From Panorpa germanica (lineage: Eukaryota; Arthropoda; Insecta; Mecoptera; Panorpidae), in NCBI GenBank assembly GCA_963678705.1, contig OY783221.1, forward strand, positions 3,472,001 through 3,536,000: DNA of 64,000 bases, read 5' to 3'. The position numbers were made by a program, and so were the translations under genes. A model generated the notes under the pieces. It was not told the origin of the DNA. It searched no databases and worked only from the letters and a program-made list of their open reading frames with translations. Within the stretch, counting starts at the first letter, position 1. The number at the start of each line of letters is the position of its first letter. Shown one piece after another: positions 1 to 10,938 of the stretch.

Positions 1-69
1 AGTGGCACACGATGTCACAACAAAATACAGTGTACTAACAAGATTAAAAAAAATGATTTTATTTTTAGT

Positions 70-136
70 GTAATTTATTTAACATCGGCCTATTTTCGAT
101 ACTGACCCTATCACCAACGACATTCTGGGTTTTTGC
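70..136 (-). repeat. SINE fragment, 3' tail (copy H)
   Basis: Read on the minus strand, this stretch runs GTGATAGGGTCAGTATCG, then an AATAGGCCGATG block, and ends in TTAAATAAATTA. The same order of blocks ends the SINE copies at 5015-5250 (+) and 24876-25026 (-). The tRNA-like head is absent, so this is a truncated 3' part. The match was made by eye among copies within this window. Confidence 0.55.
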
Positions 137-140
137 TAGC

Positions 141-1129
141 ATAATCTGTTTTGAGTATAGATGTTTGATTATGATTGGTCATGTGTACTTTTATTATTTA
201 CTGCCACCACTGGTTATATAGCGATCCCACATATATATATGTATATAATACTCACTGGTACGTATCACGTGTATTACATGAAGTATACAAAATCCATATC
301 AAATTCACATTTATATGCCTGTATGATAACACTATAAAATACAAACTGCAAACTTCATTTACATTTAAACGTAGTTGATGTTTATTTGACCATTGGTTTA
401 GGATCTCATTCCCGTTACTCCTACTATTCGGTACTGAATGTATACAATTATTTGTTCTTGTTTCGATGGAAATTGAATAGCTATAGAGGGTTAAGTCGGG
501 TGTACACTGCAACTATAGAATTGTTGAAATAAATGTGACACTAGTGACATCTCTATTCATCTCTTGTGTTCGTTTTACGAACTGTATAAAGCTATCGTAA
601 TAAGTAAAGTTGCAATTCGTTTAGTTATATGTATATCATAAGCAGTAGCGCTTTTGATACGTCAGTTAATATTATATGGGCTCTTTGACCCCTTTGCATA
701 TAAGGATTATTTCATAGAGAGGTTGGTTCAATTTTTATAAATTAAACTATTTACAAAAACTAATTTGTATTTATTTAACAACTTTATTAATGTTTATCTC
801 GCAAACACTGTTTTTTTTGCTATTTTCTGAGTTATAAGTAAATACTTCAATATATGAAAACAACAACAATGATACGGCGCTATGTTTTAAAGAACATAGT
901 GTATAAGATTATCAGTTTGTAACAATAACTAATTATTAAAATAATTGTAAAACTTAAGGAGGTTAATAAATAATAAAATACAATCATTAAATATTCTGCT
1001 TGTGTTAATTATAATTAATATCAAAAAATATCTTCAGCAATCGTCTATAAATTAGTAATAGAATGGTAATAGTAAACTATACGTGGTAATATAATAATTT
1101 AAATTTTGTTGGATAGAGGGTTTATGTCT
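141..1129. other. AT-rich non-coding stretch
   Basis: There is no ORF with coding character and no recognisable element. The two short ORFs near 175-512 overlap on opposite strands and look like chance. Confidence 0.6.
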
Positions 1130-1137
1130 GTAATAGA

Positions 1138-1496
1138 GTGGTAGAGGTAAAAGGCGAGAGAAGTGAAAATGAAGACAGAAAGGAGGAAGGATAGTGAAAA
1201 GAATAATAGAAGGTTTGTGATGAGGAGACAAGGAAAGTAGGAAGTGAGATACGGTGGTATAGGCGAGAAGGAAGGAGAAGCAAGAAACGGTGAGAATGAA
1301 TGAGGAGTAGGGAAAATGAAGAAAGAGGGTAAAGAGAAGAAGAAGCAGAAAGTACTTTTGGAAGTAGTAAAAGTCTAGAATAGATTAAGTTTAGTTTTAA
1401 GTTTGAATTTGTATTTGAAAGAAATGTATAAGGAAATATAATACGTTAGATTGTAAAGCCGAAAGGCACACAATTAATATAATTAATAAAAAAATA
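1138..1496 (+). mobile_element. 5'-truncated non-LTR retrotransposon, 3' end
   Basis: A purine-rich tract (1140-1370) is followed by an AT-rich 3' UTR ending in TGTAAAGCCGAAAGGCACAC and an AATTAAT-type tail. GCC-GAAA-GGC can fold as a short hairpin with a GNRA loop, a feature seen at the 3' ends of several insect LINEs. The 8-mer GTAATAGA lies on both sides (1130-1137 and 1497-1504) and may be a target-site duplication, though 8 bp in AT-rich DNA is modest evidence. A second element at 17490-17905 ends in a related sequence. No frame survives in the purine-rich part, so the copy is dead. Confidence 0.6.
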
Positions 1497-1504
1497 GTAA
1501 TAGA

Positions 1505-3332
1505 ATAATAAAATTATACTATTACTAATTAATTTCTTCTTATATTTTTTTAAAATCAATTTGTAAACTATTGGAAATTTAACTTTTCACATATATTACT
1601 TTCTTATATTTTATTTTCGATATCCTAATTAAAAGATATCGTAATTTAATTTTCATAACATGAAATATTTACAGATATTCTATACCACTTCTAATGGGTT
1701 TTTTGTATAGTGTAAAACAGACTTTAAGCTTGATTTAACTTGCTAAACAATAGACGAAAATCTATTCCACCAAATCCTAAAAGAAGATAGAATATTATTC
1801 GATTATGTTATGGTATACCATATACGTAACTCCCAAATGTATATTTTGAACTAGTTCAAATCGGAGCTGGATTTACGCGTAAGCTAAATAAGCTACAACT
1901 TTAGGGTCTCAAAAATGTCAAAATAAAATTGTAGCAAAATGGATATCTTTCGTAAACATAACTGATTAAAATATCTTGTTAATTAATTGTGGTTACCCTT
2001 TGACAAAACTAGAATTGTATAACCTATTTTTTAAATAAATATCATAAAAGTAATTTAACTTACTTTTGAGAAATCGGCAAAAGATGTATTAAAAAGCTGT
2101 GCAAATTAGCACTATAGAAAAGCTAAAGGAAAATAATATTACCTTTGAAAAATGAATACATTAGCGTAACTCAAAATATAAAGTATTAGTTGTTTTAGAA
2201 ACACCCACTTGTAACTCTTTTAACTAAAGTACTTTGTCTATATAAAAGATTTTACTAATAGGGTTCGCAGATTGTTATGTTAAATAAACGAACCGATATA
2301 ACCATCTTAATTCTGAATAGTTTCTAACAAAGAATAACTCAATTCAATAACATAGATTCAGAATTGTTTATCTGTGGAAATACATGAGATTTGTAGATTA
2401 CATCATAAGCCCAAATACAATGTTTGTTGGAAAATAGGAAAGTGTATGATGAAATGGAAACTGGGCAGTCGGAAAATCTTTATGAATAAGCATTTATTGC
2501 TTGGACTATTTAAAAATAATAAAAACATGGATTATAACGTAATATGTTTAAGTTTTAATTTAGTTTTATAGGAATGTATGCTCCCAAACTTTCTATATCT
2601 TAAAACATGAAATATTACAGTACACTGTTCATTCTTTTACAAATAAGTTTATAATCTACGAGTACTATCAGTCAAAGTAAATTTACTTTTAATTTACACT
2701 AAAAATAAATATAAATTACCGAAAAACACAAGGCATATATGTTACCTTACATTTATGTAATATTTTTCTTAAACAAAATCTTACATCTTATAGCTATTCA
2801 ACAAGCTAGAAAGAACTTCTTAAGAGTTTATAATTTTTAGAAAGGTTTTCTCGATTTAGAAGTTTTACGATCAAACTACTCGACCAACGGATGGATTTAT
2901 TTTTCAAGAACAATTTAAATACAAATGTAAAGATAACTCTTATTATGTTAGATAAACTTTAAATACCTTAAGATTACACTTTTATTTATATTATATTTAT
3001 ATTTTGACAATACAGTGGTCATTTTTAACGACTGTGTCAATAATCTGTCATAAGTAAAATGTTCACTTTCTGAAAAATAAAGAAATATAAATAATAACTA
3101 AAAAAGAATAGTAATTAATATTAATTTAGTGTGTTGCACGAAATATGAACACTGAAAGAAGCGCATACACTATTCTGTGACTATAACACACAATTTAAGG
3201 TTTAAATTTAAAATTAAAACTAAAACTTAAAGCTGAAATAGTAGATGTAAATAATTCCTAACTTCTATTAGAAAATCTTATACTAACAAAATATAGCACA
3301 CTATCAGTGCATAAAATCAAAGCAAATATGTA
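1505..3332. other. AT-rich non-coding stretch
   Basis: I see nothing coding or repetitive that I can name. The 65-codon ORF at 2374-2571 has no recognisable motif and is treated as chance. Confidence 0.55.
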
Positions 3333-3560
3333 ATGTTATTCCGAGATAACTACAACCACACCAAATTTGATTCTTACGCAGCAATAACATACCGATGCCA
3401 CCCTCACCACCCCTCTATCGGCGTTGGCATTCAACTAGAACTCATCAATAAAGTAATATCGGATCATATCTACTTGGCTACGGCTACGGGTGAAGCTACT
3501 GCTATAGCTCCAGTTCGTGCTACGATCTCTACGTCACTTCCAGTTAATGTTATTGACTGA
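3333..3560 (+). other. GC-richer open island of unknown nature
   Basis: A 75-codon ORF sits in DNA clearly richer in G and C than its surroundings. Its second half is Ala/Thr-rich (ATATGEATAIAPVRATIS). The minus strand over the same bases also has an open run (TGSDVEIVARTGAIAVASPV), so the strand cannot be decided. I recognise no domain. It may be a short exon of either strand or a remnant of a mobile element. The higher GC continues weakly to about 3660. I favour an old inserted fragment over a gene. Confidence 0.25.
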
Positions 3561-4079
3561 TCCAATTTTCTTGCTTCGATATTAATTTTATTTATAAAGC
3601 GCGTTCCGCGTTCAATCTACGGCTAAGTGGCTGGCTAAAGGGTTTAGAAAGCAACGCCAATTCCATTCAACTAGATAAAACATTTTTTATAGGAAATTGT
3701 TTAAAAAAACAAATGAAAATTGAAGATCGGTTGTATGGGATATAATAGAACGAGTTTTGATATGATTTATTTTTTCCTTTGGTAATAAAAAAATATAATT
3801 ATTATTTATACTATCAGTCCATCACTTTTTGTCATCACGGAATTAACAATATATAGGATAGTACGTATTGTGTTTGATCTGTTATCTTTAAGTTATTTAT
3901 AACTTGTGCGCAAGAATGAGAAGTTGAATAGCGACTAATTGGACTCACAATAACAAACAAATAAAATTAATTCTTGGAATATGCTTGAAATCCTTAAGAA
4001 GAGATTTACATGTATAAAAAAACAATGGAATAATTTTATAATTATTTTTATATGAAAGCTAATTTATTCTGGAGAATGC

Positions 4080-4316
4080 TTGGTAATAGAACGTAAAACA
4101 AACATTTTGAATTATCAAAAAGGAAGTATTGAAAAACAAATAGATGTGAGTGGCAAGTGGCAATACAGTAAGCACATCAAAACAAAGCTCTCAGAGGATC
4201 ATGTTCTTGAAATAAGTTTATTATCCTTGTATAAATCCACCGGGGATCTTATCCGGGTACAGGGAGCAGTAGAAGGATCACATAGCACAAATATTGCAAG
4301 TGTAATGTATATGTAA
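4080..4316 (+). other. 78-codon ORF, unrecognised
   Basis: The ORF is open from an ATG with moderately balanced composition, including the segments SGKWQYSKHIKTKLSEDH and KSTGDLIRVQGAVEGS. I recognise no family. There is no clear splice signal and no polyadenylation signal close after the stop. It lies next to a decayed LINE on the other strand and may itself be element-derived. It could equally be a chance ORF. Confidence 0.2.
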
Positions 4317-4504
4317 AAACTCTCTTAAGAGCAGGGGCGCAAAACTTAAAAACTATTAAAAGTATTACGAGGGTTAAATTTAAAAACAATATAACTGTAA
4401 CGTTTTGAAATTTCCCGCGTTATCGGTTCTAGCAAATGTTACAGGTGCATCCTATAAACAGTGTAATAAGTGTTTTAATTGGTATTGTATTATTCTTGGC
4501 ACAT

Positions 4505-4870
4505 TACGCTTGATATTTTTAACTTTTAATCTTTGACGACTTTTATTCGTCATAGCCACCATCAAATATGTTTTATACATATTTAACATTTTATAATTCA
4601 ATTTTACTAATATTTAAATAATTTTAAATATTTAAATAATTCACTAATTAATTTTGAATCACTTAACAAAAATTTAGTATTAACAGTAAAAGTTTTAATC
4701 ACATCTAATGTTTCACTATGGAAATTTGATCTTTCTAAACTCTAATTTATGCATTCAAATATAATGTGATCCAAAGTTCCTTCTTCACCACATTGACATC
4801 TATCGTTGGATTTAATATTAATTTCGTACAGGTGAGCTGAAATTTTATATAATTTTGCGGGACTCATTTC
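4505..4870 (-). pseudogene. Non-LTR retrotransposon ORF C-terminus and 3' UTR
   Basis: On the minus strand an open segment (4742-4867, 41 codons) reads MSPAKLYKISAHLYEI, then DRCQCGEEGTLDHIIFEC. The pattern C-x-C-x(7)-H-x(4)-C is the Cys/His cluster found at the C-terminus of Jockey/I-type LINE polyproteins, after the reverse transcriptase. A stop follows at once, and the frame decays into a 3' UTR with GACGA...TCGTC, another short hairpin, then an A-rich end near 4505. The element is inserted antisense to the window and is heavily 5'-truncated. The clade cannot be fixed without the reverse transcriptase domain. Confidence 0.75.
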
Positions 4871-5014
4871 TGAACCATCTTTTTTTACTTAAATTTGGAT
4901 GTAACATATAATAATCTCTTCCTTTTAACTGACTTTTGTTAATGAAATCTTGGTTTCTCAAATTGCAGTTTAATTTTTTGATATTTGGGATATTACATCA
5001 TAAAATTTAATTCT

Positions 5015-5250
5015 TGACACTGACTGCTGTGTCTTCGGGTTAGATCCCGGACCAGAGTTATATTTGCTGGCTTTGGTTGTTATTAAGTTAAATTAATTAT
5101 GTACATACATAATCATAAACTGATAAGGCAGTAATGTAGTTCACATATATAAGGCCACAACGTCACAAAAACTGTCAACGTAGTAGGAGCTCGTCGATGA
5201 TAAGTCTTAGCACCGGCAATAGGTCGACGTTAAATAAATTAAATTAAAAA
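5015..5250 (+). repeat. tRNA-derived SINE (copy A)
   Basis: The copy begins within the tRNA-like part, GACTGCTGTGTCTTCGGG, with a B-box-like GGGTTAGATCCC. It continues through a GGCTTTGGTTGTTA block, TGTACATACATAATCATAAA, a CACAAAAACTGTCAACGTAG block, and ends TTAAATAAATTAAATTA. All these blocks recur in the same order in other copies here (24030-24172, 25415-25515, 49720-49885). The A-box is not visible, so the 5' end is probably lost. It is the fullest body of the family in this window. Confidence 0.7.
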
Positions 5251-6354
5251 AGAGCTATTTTATGTCAGTGTTACGTCGCAGCGTTAATAAATTAATAAAT
5301 ATATATCATATTTATTTATAATATCGATTCTACGCCCCTCTTCCTAATTGGCATCATTAAATCAAATGGCACCCCAAGATTTATATTTTATGAATCATCA
5401 ACTGTAATATTTATATCCTTGTAACATATTTTTTATCGAATATCAAATAAAATAGTAGTTATGTCCTTTGTATTTATGTAACATATCCTGTATTTTATTT
5501 TATACAGGATGTTTTAAATCTCCGTTACAAAGTCATCCCCTATTCAATTCAATACCCTTTAAATATTTTTCATGTTCCATGGTTGTTTTCGCACATATAG
5601 AAATATTGCTCGTTTAATATCAAGTCCTATATTTTCTCTCTCTCTCTCTTTTCTTTAATGTTTTGAATCACCTCGTAAGTCCACAGACATTTTTTATCAT
5701 ATGTTGGCAGTTTATGGCGTCTTTATACAATTTTCTAACAGAGTGTCATTTATCATTTGACGAATTAAAATCAATCGAACATAAACCAATCAAATTAATC
5801 TTGAAATTAGCTAATTTTTTAACTTGGATTGTAATTAATTTTAAATTAATAATTAGAATTTACACAACATCAACAACTTGCGGTTTTTTTAAACGAATAC
5901 CAGTCTATCTACCTTTCTTCACTAGTGATCGCACACAAGTAGAAAGATAACGGTTGAATTAGCTTGTAGCATGCTAGCAATATCATTCTTACACACTGCG
6001 TTAAAATTTCACATGTGATAGATAGAAAATGAACCCTAAAATAGCGGGTCTGAACACAACAAATTTTTTTCTGTCAATTAAATTAATATACATATAATTT
6101 ATGTACCATGGATTCAAACTCATATAATTAGTGTGATAAAAGAATTTGAAATGAATCAATCAAGATTGTCTTTGTTTGATGTCTCTAAGATTAATTATTT
6201 ATTTAAATGAGCGTGTATAGTTTAATCATCAAATCCGCCTGTACACAATCTGATAAAAAATTCTCAATTATAAAGAAAAAAGCTGTCGATATTGAATCCC
6301 ATGAAATAAAATGCCTATAAAAAGATATTAAACACTTCGTAATGTCACTCGTGT
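5251..6354. other. AT-rich non-coding stretch
   Basis: This holds a CT dinucleotide run near 5634-5650 and a 95-codon ORF (5663-5950) without recognisable motifs. No gene is supported. Confidence 0.5.
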
Positions 6355-6513
6355 TCAATCACGTCTGTATTGTTTTTTATAAATCAGTATTAACGAACCA
6401 AACACCGTAGCTCGTAGACGCAGAGTGTAGACGACGTAGCACATCGTAGAAGTTAATCGATTCAAAGTAGAATCCGCCAACATAGTTTTTCTTGGTCTAG
6501 AGTCATCACTCAC
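6355..6513 (-). other. Exon-like segment after a strong 3' splice site
   Basis: On the minus strand a T-rich tract ends in TTTTTTTTTCAG (CAG at 6514-6516), a strong acceptor, directly followed by GTGAGTGATG. Two frames stay open downstream. One is open from 6513 to a TGA at 6355. The other opens after a second possible acceptor, CTCTAG at 6497-6502, and runs 6496-6377 to TAA, reading KKNYVGGFYFESINFYDVLR, then HSASTSYGVWFVNTDL. The second frame has protein-like composition with many C-ending codons, unusual in this DNA. I recognise no family. It may be a terminal exon of a minus-strand gene, or a recursive-splice site with an attached cryptic exon. Confidence 0.35.
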
Positions 6514-6519
6514 CTGAAA

Positions 6520-7828
6520 AAAAAATGAAAATTACAATAAAATATATATAAAAGTCTTCAAGTTTAGTAACAGCACATAAATACATATTTACTTTATTTC
6601 ATTTTTATTTTTTTTATTATCAGATACAGTTTTAGATACATATACCAGGTATTAGAGTATCTAGATACATTACATGTTATACCTTGCTAAGGTATCTACT
6701 TTAAATCTAAAGCGTAGTAGCCTGGTCATAATTTCTCAACCCTCTCGGCTACTATGTCATTTCACATGAGTAATCTATTAGTGCCCTTTGCTGTTAGTCA
6801 ACTAAGTGCATAACACTTCTACAAATGACGTCACTGCCAATGGCTATTGCCTACAACTATTTTTCAGTTGATAGTAGTAAGCAAAACTACATATTGTGAG
6901 TAAACAAACAACCTAATGTGATTGTAACCATGTTATAATGTGTGTTTCATATGTTGACCAGTAACTTTGCTGATAAATTACGTCATAGATATTTAGTGGA
7001 CTTTTAACTTCTTCCTCCCGTTCACGTTATCTCGTCTTGTCACACTTTGGGCACTGTTTTGTGTTTAGTTAATTATGGAATAGTCTTGAGCTGACCTAGA
7101 TTGAACTAGAGCCTCGCGCGAACTAATGTCATATATATTGACTGGATAAAATTCAATATCGTAATATCTAGACAAAATATATTTTTTGGAAAATCGATAG
7201 TAAAATAGCTCCACCAAACTGGCTAGCACTTCGGGATCGCACATAGTAAAATCGAGTCCTTGCTTAATGCAAAGTTAATAGAAAAGAATCATTATTACTT
7301 TTTAAACAATTTTTTTTGTGTATAGTTTAGTTTTATACTATAAAGGGGTAGGACGAACAAATGCCACAGATCTCATACTGTTATATAAATTGTTACTAGG
7401 TGTAATTGAATTTAGAGTGAATGCAAAATATAAAAGATAATAATTTAGAACAATAAGTAGAAATCATTTGAGGGGTCTCAGAAATATCAATTTCAATTTT
7501 AAATACTTTCTAGAAACAGGATTTCCTACCTAGAGATCTTCCCTGATTTATAAAATATAATTTCTTATAATCTGCTTACATTGTTACATTGCTTAATTAC
7601 AGAATCCCACTGTTCATTCTTTTATATATTTATGCCTTGAAGAGGCAATGACTGTTATATAGAACTTTTAAATTCCATTATATAGAAAATTAAGTCCAAA
7701 GCAGGTTAATCCAAATAGCGTAGTAAAAGGTCTAGTTCATACGTATAAAAGCCATTATTTCTTATATACACTAAACTCTTGATAAAGATATTTGTTTCAA
7801 TTTTTATTTAAGTTGATGTTTACAATGA
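6520..7828. other. AT-rich non-coding stretch
   Basis: I find no ORF with coding character and no named repeat. Confidence 0.5.
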
Positions 7829-8029
7829 TCAAAGAGGACACCAACAACTTAATGCATATTTAATTTCACCACCGACGCGACTTGGCGATGGGAGGACATC
7901 AAAATTCAATTCACGCACGCACAGGCCACAAACGAGTGTCTCCATTTTAAGATCACACGTAGGCACCCACCTGCCGTCAGATCCAGAAACAGTGAAGAGG
8001 GAGAGGGGAATGGATGGGTTATACTCCAA
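7829..8029 (-). other. 66-codon ORF in a GC-richer patch
   Basis: The minus-strand ORF contains DGRWVPTCDLKMETLVCGLC and SPSRVGGEIKYALSC in a patch richer in G and C than its flanks. The bases could encode a fragment of a mobile element or a chance ORF. I recognise no domain, and no splice sites fit convincingly. Confidence 0.2.
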
Positions 8030-10653
8030 ATCGCTTACTTTTAACAGTCGCTAAAGTTTTTACCTGTGTGGTACATTAATACGACTCTAAATATTGATCT
8101 TGTGGTACTTCGTGATATATCTTTTACGCATCAAGAGTACGTCAATGTCGAAACAACCTTTTTATTTTATTTAATGCTATTTTTCACACTTTTTATGTCG
8201 TTTAAAGAGATAGTTTTAGTGGTTTCCAAGATTAACAGACATTTTCGAACTATGCACCCAGTTTACATAGTATTTCTTGAAATCAGGTTTGTCAACAGTA
8301 CGTTATGGCTTCGTAAAGCCTTTATCTAATTTTAATTTGAAGGCCTATAGGTATTCTGACTATTGTTTTGTTATTATTTGTTTTAAGAAAAACCATAAAC
8401 TGAAAATTATAACGCACAAAATGTTATAATTTGTTTTTAAATAAGTCTGTTGCTATTGGCTAAATCAACTTTCTAAGTGGCTAGTTTATATTCTACTCCG
8501 AATGATATTTTGAAGTTTGAAATAGCAAACCAAGAGTTTTCTAAATTAATCAAAAAAAGTTATCACTTTATTTATTGTTTGTTATATTTTATGTCACAAA
8601 TAAAAATATTTCTTTTTTATCAGAAGTTATGATGTTCTGAGGAAAAAGGAAAAGGTTTTTCCTTCACAACGTATGTGAATTTAACTTGGCTTTATGTTTT
8701 GTTATATTTTATTTTATTTTTACGGCTTAAAACAAGAGAAAAATAGAGTATTCACTGTCACACATAGAAATTTATTCATATTGGAATGATATTTTTTAAT
8801 TTTATGTTTTTCTTAACTGGGAGTATTAGGATATATTATCAACACAGCTGATAACTGAAGGATTGTTAAATATAGTAAGACTTTAACTAGCTTGTAGAGA
8901 GCTAGCAAGTGTGAAGTTTGTATTGCAATTTTCTATCTCGGAATATATATTAGTTTAATATGTAACGTTGCATAATTTTTTTTATTAAAGTGAAAATATC
9001 TAAATGTATGTCTAAAGATAACTTTTGTTATATAACGTTACACTATATTAACCCAAACTATTGAAACAAGGTAAATTTTTGAATATTAAATAAACTTTAT
9101 AGTTATGTAACTACAACGATAAATAGAGTTGCCAACTTTTGCGAACTACGAATGAAGTACACTGATTAAAATATAGCAAAATTTCTCTCACACATCAATA
9201 TAAATGAAGAATCGGTTAAAATTTTGAAAAGAGTATAAAGTACATACTTTTCGTTTAGCGGAGGGAAACGTATTTTTTAACCTTGACCTTGAATTTCCTA
9301 AAAATTTACATTTTCACACATACACTTACATGTTTTAGCATAATACGAGTATATGAATAGATTCGTTATAGAATCCCAAAGGAATCGTGGTTTTATCGAA
9401 ATACGAGGGGGTGAGGTTTTTTCATTGGTTTCCTTGGGATGGGATAACCCATGTATATGTATGTTTTCTCATTTTTTGTAGGTAACTTTCCTGAATTAAT
9501 TTATCTTTCGAAAAGAAAGTTATCGGCATCCCAATATTCCTAAATCTATACATAATTTCATGTTTCATTTATGATATACTCATTTATGGCTCACGCTTAG
9601 TAACAGCTAATGGCGTATGGCATGTGGCGTTCAGTATGGGAACAAATTGCAAACTGCGAACGCCGAACGCCTAACGGCATAACAGAAACGTATAATTATA
9701 AACAGGGTGAAGGCTTCAGGCAGTTATACCTTTTAGTAACATATATATTTACATTCTTTGAAGGTTTCTGACAAAGGAAAATTGAAAAACGGAAAATTCT
9801 CTTTGCTATATACGGTATCATACTATGTCGATATTAATTATTAATTTTCCATGCTCCAGGGTAATTAGTTTATGTTTATAGGGTTTTTTTCATAAAAAAT
9901 ATTTTTTTATTTATTTATCGTGTTTTTGTTTCTAAGTTCAATTAAAATGAAAATTGTTATTGTAAATAAAATAAAATTTAACATCAAGTTATTTTCAATT
10001 TATTTGTTTATTGTTTTCTCGTTGCTGTAACTAAGCGATACTCTCGTCAATATTAGGTGCTGCTAATGCTGGTAACTAATGGTTTAACTTTGATTATAAA
10101 TATTACTTAATTTTCTTCTTTCACGACATACATGACTCTTCAAGCCTTTAAATTTCATAAATATACGACACAGACTCAAAATTGACATATAATTTTTCAG
10201 ATGATGTCATCTTCTTAAAGTCCCAATACTTATACATGTTAGACATAAGTCAATGATACAAAAAGGATGCTAGTTCCTTATACACCGGCCAGGTAGTAAT
10301 CACTTAACTAACAAAGCTAACTTTTACACTTAAATATTATAATATAAATGTTATTATTATATCAATAACAATAGCGCTTTTATTTTAGGTTTAGCGTATT
10401 TCCCATCAGCGAAAGAATTAATTTCTTTAAGGTTTTCAACAAGTAACTCTCCTTTTAAATGCTTGTTGCTTTAAATTTTGTCATACGTCAGTAAGTGACC
10501 CCTGTTGCCTATTTACACACTGAATAAAATATAATTTGTAACAAGTTAATCGCATAGAATGGATCTGATTTGCTAAAACGATTAACTAAGTTGCGGTTGA
10601 ACAGAACGTGTATAATTAACTACTGGGGCAGTCATATTTTTTCCTTCAGGAAG
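8030..10653. other. AT-rich non-coding stretch
   Basis: This is mostly plain AT-rich DNA. A short GC-richer patch at 9600-9690 carries GAACGCC-type direct and inverted motifs (GCGAACGCCGAACGCC). A hairpin-prone TAGCTTGTAG..GCTAGCAA motif at about 8888-8908 matches one at about 5959-5979. No gene is supported. Confidence 0.5.
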
Positions 10654-10938
10654 CCCAGTAAACATTTTGGAGTAAATTCTATTACTTTTCATGAGTTTTT
10701 GTCATGAACGCGTTTGTTTTCTATTCAATCGTTCATAGGGAATGTCTCTTTTATGAGCTACAGACGGCGCAATGACTGCTCACTGTTGAATAAAAGCGAC
10801 TCCTGTGACAAGTAGGGAATCAATTTGAACTAAAATTGATTTTCTGTGTGTTGCTTTAACTTGTAAAACGTTAGAATTGAAATGTACGAGTGACTAGAAC
10901 TTTACCTAGCCATTCTATTTCACCAAATGTTTACTGGG
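10654..10938 (+). repeat. MITE copy 1 (CCCAGTAAAC family)
   Basis: The copy starts CCCAGTAAACATTTTGGAGT and ends AAATGTTTACTGGG, so its ends are inverted repeats of CCCAGTAAACA. Inner blocks (CATGAGTTTTTGTCATGA, ATGAGCTACAGACGGCG) align with the copy at 51585-51810. It is 285 bp long and has no ORF. The orientation is given as that of the left end. Clean target-site duplications are not visible, so the superfamily is uncertain. Confidence 0.7.

Noticed and set aside
4826-4838. ACAG|GTGAGC as a recursive splice site
   Set aside because: It lies inside a recognisable LINE ORF on the opposite strand and has no pyrimidine tract, so it is coincidental.
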